Origin: Diprion similis
Lineage: Eukaryota > Arthropoda > Insecta > Hymenoptera > Diprionidae
DNA length: 64,000 nt
Direction of reading: 5' to 3'
NCBI RefSeq assembly: GCF_021155765.1
Contig: NC_060108.1
Span: 13,913,025 to 13,977,024, forward strand
Positions 23,179 to 36,249 of the stretch are shown piece after piece. The notes under the pieces are model-generated. The model was given only the letters and a program-made list of their open reading frames with translations, made no database searches and was not told the origin of the DNA. Position 1 is the first letter of the stretch. Every line of letters starts with the position of its first letter. The translations under genes and the position numbers were made by a program.

Positions 23179-24783
23179 TTAGTGGACGTATCCGCCGTGG
23201 CCGTATCCGTATCCACCGTATCCGTAACCAAGACCGTGTCCGTACCCTGCGGAATATCCGTATCCCAGTCCGTGTCCATAGGCGAGGGCGGGGGCGGCGA
23301 CGACCTTAGCTAAGGGGGCTGCGCCGTAAGAGACCTGCGGAAAAGGAATGAAAAGTGACGAGTAAGAAATTGAAGTCTCTATATAATCCTCCACTCGAAA
23401 TTTCACGCCCAATCAATCACCTTGTAGGTATTCGCGTAGCTGGTGGCCACTGGGGCGTGAGCAGCTACGGCAACCGGGACGGAGTGAGCGGCGTAGCTTA
23501 CGACGGGGGCGGCATGAGCAGCGTAGCTCACTGCTGGAGCGGCGTAGCTCACGGCTGGGGCTGCGACGGCGACGCCGTGACCGAGAGAGCCGTATCCATA
23601 GCCTGCGTAGGAGGGGATGATTCCGGCGGAAGCGCAGGCCAGAGTGGCGACGAGGAGTACCTGCGCGGCAAGTTCGGGGGATGAAATTTTTGCAGAATTT
23701 TACACTTACAATTAGATCATTTTATTTCTATCTCGATAGGGAAAAATTATTCGATAACATAGGTGTCGTTGAGATAACTGGTTGAATATGCTTGAATGTC
23801 CTTAGAATTTATACAAGACGATTTGGTACGAGTAATTATTTAGTGTAATTATAGTTGGCGATACGGAATTTTTTCTTATCATTGCAACATTAGATCTGTT
23901 TGTTTTTTTTTTTACTGTACTTTTTTCGGTTAATTGAGAACTTTTAATGTCAATTAGATCTTGAACTAACATGAAATTATTCGAAGATTTGAAAGTAAAT
24001 GTGGCACTAATAGCACGAGTCATCATGATCACGAAGAATAGTAAGGTGTACTGGATATTCTGTTTTAGGCTACAAAATTTATTTCATTTTGTACTCGTTA
24101 CTATATTTTTCGCTTATGGTGACGAACGAAAATAGTTAAGGTACATTAATCAGAACAATAGAAATTTCCGTCAGTGTATCTGGGCGATTCAGTCTTTTCC
24201 ATGTGGATTGGAAATTTGGAGTTTTTTATGGACTGACGCGTGGAATATTTGAAAATCAGTCTAATGTCGATTAAAAATTATAGTAGACTGTAAATGCGAA
24301 TGAAAAATTATGAGACACTTATTTCCGTCAATGTCGTGCGTATTGCCTCACTTGGTGACTTCAAGTTTGTCGATAACTTTCGCGTAAATGAAAATATATT
24401 TATTGTTTTTGAGAGACGCTTCATTGTTAACATGAGATTCAAAATTATTCCCGCTACAGAGAGATAAATTGCGAAATTACATATCTGATTGCAAATCTTG
24501 AAAAGGAATCATTGACTATAAGTTTTTTCTTTACATCTTGCAATTCAGACGTGCGATTTGAAATTCCGCACATGGATTTGAGTTGAAATGTATAATTTGC
24601 AAAGTTACTCACTGTCCTGAATTCATAACTTCGGACGATTTATGATTATAAAAAAAACCTTCAATTTATTTATATACGAAGTGATAAACTGTTTCCCGGA
24701 TATCGCGGTGCAGGATCAAAAATGCAAAATCGTTGGATGGACGAGGTGGCAGGTTTAAGCGTGAAACTTACCAGCTTGAACAT
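23179..24783 (-). CDS. Cuticle-type secreted protein with Gly-Tyr-rich tail, 135 residues
   Basis: Exons are 24783-24772 (Met-Phe-Lys-Leu), 23660-23421 and 23334-23179, all phase 0. The signal peptide is MFKLVLLVATLACASA. The middle has repeated AAPAVSYAA/AAHAAPVVSYAA units and then VATSYANTYK, where the second intron falls exactly before VSYGAAPLAK. The last exon is a Gly/Tyr/His repeat (GYGYSAGYGHGLGYGYGGYG type) typical of sclerotised cuticle or glycine-rich matrix proteins. The VATSYANTYKVS module is shared with the intronless gene at 17.9 kb. A structural extracellular role is inferred. Confidence 0.78.
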
Positions 24784-24867
24784 GTTGTGGTAGTGTGTGT
24801 TGACTTGGTCTTGTGCTGCGGCTAGAAGAGTGCTGCTGACTGTGTGGATGTAGGCAAAACGCGCCCT

Positions 24868-24875
24868 CTTATATA
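24868..24875 (-). promoter_or_regulatory. TATA box of the 135-residue cuticle-type gene
   Basis: Minus-strand TATATAAG, 85 bases upstream of the ATG at 24783. An ACAGTCAGCA initiator-like sequence follows. Confidence 0.7.
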
Positions 24876-24879
24876 GCTG

Positions 24880-27800
24880 AATAACTCTTACCCACGGCAG
24901 GAGAATGGTCAGGAGAGTTGGCGAAGAATGGAGTTGGGAAAAAATTACCCCCAGAACTAATTCGGAGGGGAATAGGCTTGGCGGGATGAGGCCGGGGCCG
25001 CGGGTGAGGGGTGGACGAGAACGGAGGCCAGGGCGTGTAGCCTGAATCACCAACGGTATCGCCTCCTGAAGCCTGTGTACGTCAAGGAAGGTCCTTGAAG
25101 GTCGACTCTCCTATTATCGTTTGTAAACGATGGGAACCGCGCGCTAACACTCGGACCGTTCGCCTGGCTTCGCAGGCGCGTGCAGAGGAAGCAAAAAGGG
25201 TAAAAAAGAATCAAACAGAGAAGTGAATAAAAATAAGGACAAGTGTAAAAAATCGACAACGACGAAACGCCTTGAAATAATGACCATAACTTTAACGAGA
25301 TCGCTCGACTACCGGCAATTATTAACGCCCTGCATGATCTTGCGAGCGCACAGATCCGAGCCTCTCTCTCTCTCTCTCTCTTCCGAGCCTCATGTATCCA
25401 GACTCTGTTCTCTCCTCTCCGGCTGACTTCTCAACCGTGAAGAGAGGTCTTGGGAGGCTTTGTATCTAGGTCGCTGTCATTCGGAATCTCCCTGCATCGA
25501 GTGACATAATACATGTAACACGTTTGGATAACTCCAACTTTTATGTTACGCTTCGATTCGTAAGGACCAGATGGGTCGCAACGTTACTGGTATAACGCCT
25601 TAAAGAGGTATATCTTCATGTCCCGAAGGCAGGACTACGGAAAATATCTTCATGACGAAAACCGGCATTTCTTTCGACCTGTTATACTCGACACAATCAT
25701 ACGAGTGATTCGAAAGATAGGGAATTCCGTTTCATCCCGAGAACTTATAAAATTATACATGTTCGAAAAGTTATCATCACTTTTTTCTGAATGGAATGAG
25801 ACAACAGCCAGGACCAACGACCTGCCGCTTTTCTCGTGGCTACAGAGCAAGACGAAGCTACAAGTCCACCCGAAGTAAAACGATGTGAGATTAGCAATAA
25901 AAAAATGACTTCCACCTGTTGTTCGTAGTGCAATAGACTGTGTGAAAATAACCAATGAGTTTTAATGTTAATGATGTTTGAACTGTAACGGTAAGAGAAA
26001 CGAGTGACTCACTGTGTCTGCAGGCGACGCACGAGATGCAAGCCAAAGCAATACAGGCTCATAGACCACCGCGTGGAATGCGTGTGGTACAAATTTTTAC
26101 ACACATGTCTAATAGAGATAGTGATAATAAATGTGTGATACTTGCATCTCGGCGGTGTAATAAATTTCATGCCAACTCCCCGGTCGGATTACGTGTACAC
26201 ATCGAATCGATACACGACTGCAAGGATTATCTCGAGGATAAGAGACATGCATATAACTGTGACTAAAAAACTGGCAGATCTTTGTTACTATTTCATTAAC
26301 GTAACACTTCGTAGTGAATTTATTATTCCCACGTCCTTCCAATGCCCGCAATCGAGCCTTCGGAATTGCAGTATAAACTGCCTGGTACGATTCTTATAGG
26401 ATAGAATCTTTTCATTTCTATGCTAATGCGATTCAGTAATAGAAATTAACCGTTTCACAATCGGACCGAAACTGCTGTATGGCTGATATGTTATGTATAA
26501 GTAGATATTCGACAAAGAATGACCCATAAAGTAGATACCTAGTAATAGAAATTAAACTGTGTTGAGCAATGAGTAGTATGAATGGTTACCATTAACGTTC
26601 AATGTCAATGGAATAAGAAAATTCTAAGGGCAATGCGATTTCTACTCACGTTCAATGATAGACTGATGGAAAATTCTCATAATCGCGATATTCTAACGGG
26701 GTGAGGCAATATAAAAGAGACAGCGGAGCGTCAATGGCAAATGGTGCCACGAGCTCTCAGTAATAACTCAATGGTTTTATTCCCTACATAATTCGCAACA
26801 GGAAAAGCTTGCCCTTACCTTCACGCAACTCAACTTTCATTGGCAATGGATACCAACAAAAGTGCAGTCACGTAATGCTCATTAACGCCATGTTCGATTC
26901 GGGCGTAAGGGAATATAGCGTTGACGATAATGCTCGATTATACTTTTAATTGTGAATAAAATGTTACTAAATCGTTGAACAATTATCCCATATGTGTGTA
27001 AATGTGTAGTGAGTACATGAGCGATACTTCTGAAGGAATTATCTTTATGAGGTATTTATCCGTAACTCATTGTCGACTATGCAGCGACGCGTGAACAGAA
27101 CTACGGAATAGTTTATTCATCGGGATGCTTGGCTGGATCTATACAATAATCGATATTGATCGGTGAACGTCGAATGCGAAAACAGAAATGAAATGGACCA
27201 AGAATTGGGTGAATTGAATTGTGATTGATCACGATGACTAACTATAATTATCTCCTAAGCCATTACTAATAAGTGATGAGAATTATGCGTGGTACACTAA
27301 TGTAAGCTTATCTGATTCATCCTGTAAGCTGATCCAATACACATGCGAATAAATATACCGCGCACGGGTTGTGCCAACTTCTTGTTATATAGTTATAGGT
27401 GGGTAGTTACTTATCAGCGGATTGACCGGTGCAGTTTGTATGTACATGACGTGTATGATAATTATTTCTAAATACGGCATTGAATTGGTTATATAGTGAA
27501 TGGTAATCAACACTGGTCCTATAGTGATCAAATGTAAATTTAGACGTATTAATACGCATTTCTGTTTTGACCCGCAACGCAAAACGTTTATGACCTTCGC
27601 AATTTTTAATGGTCAGATTAGTTAGTGCTATTAGTATAATTATTACGTTATCCAATAATTAGCTTCAATGATTGCGACATACAAAGCTTTCTCCAGAGTT
27701 TGAAATGAAATACCTTAAATTAGGTGTATAATTATATACAAAAATCAGTTCGAGATATATTCTTTCAATCGTTTTTTTTTTCGTCGAGAGTGTTAGCAAA

Positions 27801-28427
27801 CATTATATCGTTATCTCGATCATTATGGTAACGAATAGCAGCGATAGATTCTTATCGCATGTGATACGAAAGTGCAGAATACTGCCAGGTCAGTTATACT
27901 GTGGCGAGCGATCAGTTGCAGCCTACATTCGCACGCAATATTGCCGACAGCTAAATCCGCTCCGAAACGCCTCTGGGGCAGGCGATTACACGCTTATGCA
28001 ACTGAAATGTACAATTTCATATAATGAGTATATAACCGCGGTCAATCGGGTGACAACGGGGTTGAAAAACGTGTCAATTACTTGTAATTGCCGGCATATA
28101 TGGCTATATGGTAGGATTGTTGGAGTCCAAAGTAGAAAGAACAGAAAACGGAAAAAATTAAATGGGATATGAAAACAGGAACAAATTTTTCAAGTTTGCT
28201 GAAGACGATAAAGAGTCTTACGTATAGAGATCGATGTTTATTTCTTGACTGATTGAGTGTTTTCAATTTATTCAGCATCGAATGTAGGTATGATATCGTG
28301 AATTTTTTATACACCGATATTTAAAAGTTTTAGATCAAGAGTGGAATTGTTGAAATAAAATTTCCGTCGACCCAACCTCCATCTTTTCACACTCGAATCT
28401 TTTACATTTCGATTATTGTTTTATGAA
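24880..28427. other. Intergenic region
   Basis: About 3.5 kb with no supported gene. It contains a CT microsatellite at 25362-25381. The open frames (up to about 115 codons) have chance composition. Confidence 0.5.
25362..25381 (+). repeat. (CT)n microsatellite
   Basis: Ten CT dinucleotides, flanked on both sides by the same short sequence TCCGAGCC. Confidence 0.85.
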
Positions 28428-28433
28428 TTTATT
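28428..28433 (-). terminator. Poly(A) signal of the beta-tubulin gene
   Basis: Minus-strand AATAAA about 305 bases after the stop at 28739. Confidence 0.5.
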
Positions 28434-28738
28434 CAATCCTCAAACATGAGATTTTTGACACATGGACAACAATATGAACAGCAACAATGACACTTACAAC
28501 TTATTCTTATCGAATTTTTACTAATACTAAAATGTCATGATCGAAATCGTAAAATATTTATGGGGAAAGAAAGTACAGATATTGTGTTCATCAGGTGGAG
28601 AGAAAGGAACCGCGACAAGTACCAAGGTGTGAGGGTACAGTCGCCAGGGTATGTTTGTCGGTCTATAGTTTTTCTAAATAGTTTTATCAATTTTCCGATC
28701 ATCCGTTCAGCCGTCGTGTGGATTCTGAAATCCCGTAG

Positions 28739-30240
<1,502 letters not shown>

Positions 30241-30284
30241 GATTGATTCACTATCGCGTACTAGAACGCGTCTACTGGTATATA

Positions 30285-31787
30285 ATAAAACTAATTAACT
30301 ACCCCCGCAGTTCGCGGATCCTTTTAGACTCCAGTTTCCTGATGCCAATTTATTCGGTGGAAAACAAAGCAGTCGAACTACCTAAACAGACCTTCAAATG
30401 TTCCTCTCCCAGGCAACCCGTGCGCAACTACCCAGTTTTACTCGCATGGCAGGGATGATTGGGTGAGTTGTTCACAAGGTTCGTTATCGTTGCCTATACT
30501 ATTAATTTAATCGAAACGAGAAGAACGCGCTAAAACACAGACCAGTGTGAGAAAGTGCAAAAATTCACGTCAACTGTCGGAGTGGGAGAAAATTAGACCG
30601 TTCGAAAAGTCACGTCTACGATGTCATTGCACAATTTGAACGCTGTCACTTCTTTTGCGTGTCCCATTATAGCCGCTATATGTATTCCACTTATTTGGGA
30701 GAGTGTGTAGCATTTTTATTGCAAGGTCGCCGATGCCTTGATACGTGTATTCACGAATTCGAATAATTATTGTTATTACTTTATTGCGGAAACTCCGAGC
30801 TGCTAGTAATTTAAATTTAATAAAGCACTGCAATGTACCAACTACGCATGAACGTGCAGAGAACGATGCAGGAACTGGACCATTGCGCAAAGACAAACTG
30901 TAAATTTGGAGCAAGTAATTTCTCACGCATGACTGCCGGACAAACGGCTTCTTTTCTGTTATTTTTATCAGATTTGCATTCAAGATTATCCCAGGGCGCT
31001 GTGTTTGTATAACGCCTCCGGCCTCATATGGAACTGTGTGTAATATGAAACCCGGTGATTGTGTCGCATAACCGCGAGTTGACTAGTGATCTGCGATTTC
31101 TCAGTGACTGATAATATATACGTGACACAATATTGTGTGAATTTATACAATGCGGTAACGAGTCACGAAAGTTTTTACAAAAGTGTGGGATAAGGATTTA
31201 TGGTGTTTAAATAAATAATTTGATCTCATAGATGTTATTTATTGAAAATAATATCTCCCAAAAATTGAGTTGCGAAGACATGAACTATATATGTATTTAT
31301 AAAGTATGCATAATGTAATGATCACAGGATTTCCGCTGATGGATAAAGAGACCAAGTGCTCGATGAGGACATCTCTGCTCCGGCTGTTGTACCTGCCGTC
31401 TGTGGTAGCAGAATAAATACTTAGAGGTGTGGCACCGGTTTACCGACACTGTATATCCCTGTACACGGATAAAGTTGTACACTTTTTCCAGGATAAGAAA
31501 GTCCAAGTCGTTGAAATCCGGTCGGTATTTTATCAACACTAACGCCGTTTAGAAGTGGGATAATACGAAGTGCTTGGGTGTAAGGTGTTCCGGAAATTCC
31601 GTGGATTCACTCCATCCTCCTCTGTTCTTCAGAATTTATAATGAAATTTATAATCAAACGAATAAATTGGGTGGTTGAGCTGCCTTATTTTCGATCATTT
31701 ATCAGCATCTCCGCGCAGTGAATGGTAACTCTGCACAACTCTTGCTTTTCTTCTTATTTGGGAGCTGAGTTCGGAGTTTGGAGAAGC
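30285..31787. other. Intergenic region
   Basis: About 1.5 kb of mixed composition; nothing recognised beyond short chance frames. Confidence 0.5.
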
Positions 31788-32258
31788 TTAACGACGTCCG
31801 GCGATCAGGGGAGCGGAGTAGGCGCCAAAGGCTGGGTAAGCCGAGTAGGCGAAGGGGTGTGCGGCTACGGCTGGGGCGGCTATGTAAGGTGAGGCTGCGA
31901 CCGGGGCGGCTACGTAAGGTGAGGCTGCGACCGGGGCGGCTACGTAAGGTGCGGCAATGGCGTGGTTGACGGCATGAGCGTTGTAGCTGCTCGCGTAAGT
32001 GCCGACAGTCAGAGCCGAAAGTGGTGCTGGTACCGCCACAGGAACGTTACCGCCGGAGCAAACGGCCACGAGGGCGGCGACGAGGATCTGCGAAATACAA
32101 ATTTGATGATGAAAATAGGAACGGATTGTTAGAACGAGTGACTGCGATCTCTTTCACTACGATCGTGGTAATAATGGACGAGAACAAAGCTGGTATAACA
32201 CTTCCTTTGCCACTTCTTTCAAAACAGTGTAATGACTTACGAGGCACTTGGTCATCAT
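31788..32258 (-). CDS. Alanine/proline-rich cuticle-type protein, 105 residues
   Basis: Exon 1 is 32258-32241 (Met-Met-Thr-Lys-Cys-Leu) and exon 2 is 32087-31788. The signal peptide (MMTKCLILVAALVAVCSG) is followed by a PVAVPAPLSALTVGTYASSY region. Three tandem 11-residue units then follow (APYVAAPVAAS, SPYVAAPVAAS and SPYIAAPAVAA type), encoded by near-identical 30-33-base repeats. It ends in FGAYSAPLIAGRR. A secreted structural role is inferred. The first exon departs from the Met-Phe-Lys-Leu pattern, but its position and phase are the same. No close poly(A) signal was seen. Confidence 0.75.
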
Positions 32259-32326
32259 TTTGAGAGTTGGTTTGGTTTGTTGGATCCGCTGCGAAGACTG
32301 CGATGTACTCGACTTACGGACCCTGG

Positions 32327-32334
32327 CTTTTATA
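32327..32334 (-). promoter_or_regulatory. TATA box of the 105-residue cuticle-type gene
   Basis: Minus-strand TATAAAAG, 69 bases upstream of the ATG at 32258. Confidence 0.7.
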
Positions 32335-32339
32335 CTCGG

Positions 32340-35300
32340 TTTTTAAACGGTGGCAGGGGATCCCTCACCACTGCTGCAGTGGGTACAACCGATGTCGAAG
32401 AAATGGATTCGCACCTCTCTTGCATACCAGATGACCTTTGGTCAGATGTCTATAGGTATTACGGGCAAGCCACACCCGGTAGCAGCTAGTGGGTTCCCTC
32501 TTTTCCCCGTTAATTCCACGCACATTGTTCCCCTCCAGGATATTTGGTATCGGTTTGGTAACGGATATTGCAGGGAGCCGGACTCTCGAATGCGCGTGGC
32601 GCGTGAGGTGAACACGGAATCGCTTCTGTTCTAGAGTCTCTCTAATCTATGAGGTTGACTTCCAGTCGGAGCGCCCAAACGCCCGACTTCCATTAACTTA
32701 ACACGGTTTTTTATATCGCAGGATCTAGAACGCTGTTCAATAGATCAGCGCTATAATCCTTCAGCCGGTTTATCAACTGTAGGTATCATCGGCTGCTCGT
32801 CATCAGCGATGCGGATTGCCAAATTAAAGGGTGGATTTTCTTGAATTTCGACATCGAATTAACCTCGACGTGAATTTTTTTCCGAAATAAATTAGAATCA
32901 ATTTCTCAGATCGAGTTTCTGAGGCTCCTAGTGAGAAAAGTTTTGGGTAGTGCGAGGGTAGAAATTGCGCAGAAAACATTTTTCAATTTTCGGATAAACA
33001 CTGTGGAGTGTCCCAGTACGGTTTCGAACGCGATACGCTTCCCGCTTGCAAATCTGTTCGACAATTACGTACGACATGGGTATCAGGCTCAAAGTAGGCA
33101 CTGGCGATATCTAGGCAAGGCACGTTTCGGTACGTGGCGAAACGGCGGACGGTGAACGGTAGGGAAGACGTTCAGGAAAACGGGAGTTTCACTTTTAAAT
33201 GACGCGCAATGATGCAGGCGGAGTCGCGTTGGGTAACCGAGTGCCCTGGATCCGATTAAAAGTTGCAGCAATGCTTTGAGGCTAGGTCGGAAATCCTGTA
33301 GCTTATGCGATTACCTCAAGAAGCCCCGAGTTGAGGGATGTTGGCTGAGTGGTGCAACTGGCACAAACAAATGGAAGGAATTTGAGAAAATATCACGAAG
33401 GAAAGACGTTGGGTACTGGTAAACTGTGTTACGTTTGCTGGTTTTTAAAACTCTGGAAAGTTCGTTTCCCGATCACGTTTTAACTTCAGATACTTCACTG
33501 ATCACGTGGAAAAAGTCCTTGCGCTTTGCGGAGTTTCAAAGCTTTATCCTTATTGTGCAACACTGACCTTGTCAACAGCGTGCCTGGGAAGAATGAAAGA
33601 ACGCTACTGAACTGTTAGAGAGCATTCAGCAGACGGTGTAAAAGAAGCCAGAGAAATGCATTCCATTCGATGAGGGAAACTCTTGGTTGAATAGAACCCT
33701 CTCAAGCCGTAAGCTTTGCTTGCTTGCCTTTCAAAGTCACGGTTGAATCTTATTTTTCCATGTCCTATTATATCAAGTGGTGAAACGCAATTTGTAGACA
33801 GCGTCGCTTCTATGGAATAATATGCAGCCATATGCTCATTGTGAAGGCACGAGTGCAGTAGAAAAACAAAAAGGGAAAAAGAGGAGCGTGAATTTATCGA
33901 CGCGTCATTACTGAATTGTATTAAATTGAGATCCGCATCTTTTTTGTCGGCTGAATAACTTGTTCAAGACTGTAAGAATGTATGAACGTGGATTCTGATT
34001 GGTCCTTATAACTTGTAGCATTTTATAGCCAGCGATGAATAACTTTCAATTATTTTAATCCTCTTGCGATCACGATTCTACTTCTGCCGCTCAGCTGCAC
34101 CAATTTTTTTTTCTCAACCTCTCACAACAGGATGCGGTTCAAGGCTCTCGCGATGCAACGCCGAACCTGCTTGGACCTTGATGATCGCCTTTACGTCGAA
34201 CGTTTGTCTGGCTTCCGGCATATACCGCACCCACCTTGCCTTGTCTCCTTAACCTATCAAGTACACAAGATTCCCTGAACAAAAGGAAAAAAAAATGATT
34301 CCACTCCTTTGTTTGATATAGGAAGCAGACAATGCGTGGTATTTTTATACCAATATACGAGTCCAACCCCCGAGTTCATCTACGTCCGTTAACCGTAAGC
34401 TGGCTATTTACGTCCGAGTTCAACACTCTATGTAGGTATTGTCTTTCTCTCGACAAAGTTGATTAGAAAAGTGAAAACAAAAAGGGTTTTTTAGATTTTT
34501 GCGAAATCGATGGATAATTAGTTTTACCTAAAATTTAGCGTTATTTATCTGTGGGTGAAAATATGGCAAGGACGGAGCTGATTTTTTGGGAGGAAATAAA
34601 TTTGGAAACCTCGCTGGTTTTATCTGTGACGTAACGATGCTTTTGGTTCAATACCGCTGGTAATCATAACAGGGTGATTAACCCCTTCGCATCTGTCGAC
34701 GCTCACGTGGATGTAGTCTGGCTGTCCAACATTTCTCTTTTTCACCAACGCCAAAGTGATAAGTTACGATAGCAGGATTCTTTCAATTTCTAAGCTTAAA
34801 ACTGCTTCCGCTAAATGGAATTCGTTCGGTATAAACTCTAATTATTTTAGAAAATAAAATCGGGAAATACAGACGTGCTTTTAAATTCCTTCCTTCTTTG
34901 TACGCGTAACATACGCATAAAGCAGGTATTGCTTTATTCAGCGGAAAAATTTCCGTTTCATCGTCTCTTACAAGCTTGTCCTTGATGTAGAAGACATCTT
35001 GCTATTTACAGCAATCACATGAAATCTGGCGTCATTGAAGCCGCGGTGAAATTGGGCACTTGGGAAAACTGGGACAGTGTATTTTCTCCTAAGTACGTAG
35101 CTAGCTAGATATAACTCTCTTACGCCGGGTAATAAGTCCAGAGACGAATGACTTACAACTGTCTTATTTATCACAGTTATTGCCTGCACAGTTGGATGGT
35201 TTACAAGTGTCCCATTGGAGCTATAGTCCATAACATGAGTGGCGTGTATAACTATTAAAAGAAATAAACTGTTCGAAATGGTAATTTACGTGATCCGTAC

Positions 35301-35483
35301 ATGAAATTTCGAGTCTTTGATTCATCGAACTCTTCCCACAATTCTAAGACTCTGTTACGTTCGGAATTATAGAAACTATAAACAACAGCGTAAGTGAGAT
35401 CGGGAAAAGGTTTACTATCCGGTGTTTAAGAGGATTGGTCATTTACTCACTGAACAAGTAAGAATTCTTTTTTCAATTAACAT
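32340..35483. other. Intergenic region
   Basis: About 3.1 kb without a supported gene. A tRNA box-A-like string near 33340 has no box B or cloverleaf, so it was not called. Confidence 0.5.
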
Positions 35484-35489
35484 TTTATT
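35484..35489 (-). terminator. Poly(A) signal of the 35.6-kb cuticle-type gene
   Basis: Minus-strand AATAAA about 90 bases after the stop at 35576. Confidence 0.6.
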
Positions 35490-35575
35490 TACGCCAAAGA
35501 AGATAATAAAAATCGTTCAGTGCAGAGTTCTTGGCAAGCGGTCGTTGATCCGAAGCTTTTGTGATCCACGGATCT

Positions 35576-36176
35576 TCACCCTAGGATCGCGGCGCTCTGA
35601 GCTGCGTAGGCGTGAGCCAGTGGGGCGGCCAGACTTCCGGCGTAGGCCGAGGGGATAACGCCCGGTGCAGCGACGAGTGGAGCCGACGGAAGGGCCGCGT
35701 ACGGAAGTGCGGGGGCTGCGACGTAGGGGGCGGCGACGACCGGAGCTGCTGCGACGTAGGGTGCGGCCAGGTTCCTGGTGCTTATGTCGACCCTCGAGGC
35801 GTACGGCGGGATGTTGTAAGGCACTGCCCTTGCGTACCCGATTGCAGGTGATGCCGCAACCAGCGGAGCCGAAATAGCCGGAGTTATCACACCGGCGATA
35901 CCGCTGCCGAGGACGGCCAGGAGAACGAAGCTGGTCATCTACGGAAATTTGAAAGTATTAGAAGAAGATTGAGTTTTGACGGGGTAATGTGTACCGACAG
36001 TGCGAATACTTTCTGTGGAGCTTTCAATGGAATATTCGAAGACGGATGTATTATGAGAATGATGTGAAATTGTTCTGCCGCTTATCAATAATCCTCTTTT
36101 CTCTTGGTGCACTTTTGGTACTGTGCTGTAATGAGTAATGATAATTGAGCCAACCCACCATTACGAAGGAGTTCAT
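35576..36176 (-). CDS. Alanine/proline-rich cuticle-type protein, about 124 residues
   Basis: The main exon is 35938-35576 and opens at an AG border with Met-Thr-Ser-Phe-Val-Leu-Leu-Ala-Val-Leu. A 12-base first exon, 36176-36165 (Met-Asn-Ser-Phe, donor GTAATG), is proposed because a TATA box (36239-36246) lies about 70 bases upstream and the phase fits. If it is wrong, the ATG at 35938 would start a 120-residue protein. The signal peptide ends near SGIAG or ITPAISA. The body carries APYVAAAPVVAAPYVAAPAL-type repeats and a VDISTRNLAAPYVAA segment that recalls the ARNYNTL motif of the 38.5- and 40.9-kb proteins. A secreted structural role is inferred. Confidence 0.7.
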
Positions 36177-36238
36177 GTTGCTTGATTGGTTACACTGAAA
36201 CTCACTGAGCTCTGTGATCTTTGATGGAGTTACGGTAC

Positions 36239-36246
36239 CTTTTATA
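36239..36246 (-). promoter_or_regulatory. TATA box of the 35.6-kb cuticle-type gene
   Basis: Minus-strand TATAAAAG; initiator-like CTCAGTG and TTCAGTG sequences follow before the proposed ATG at 36176. Confidence 0.65.
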
Positions 36247-36249
36247 TGC

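Noticed and set aside
33335-33365. tRNA-like box A (TGGCTGAGTGG)
   Set aside because: No box B, acceptor stem or anticodon arm can be drawn.
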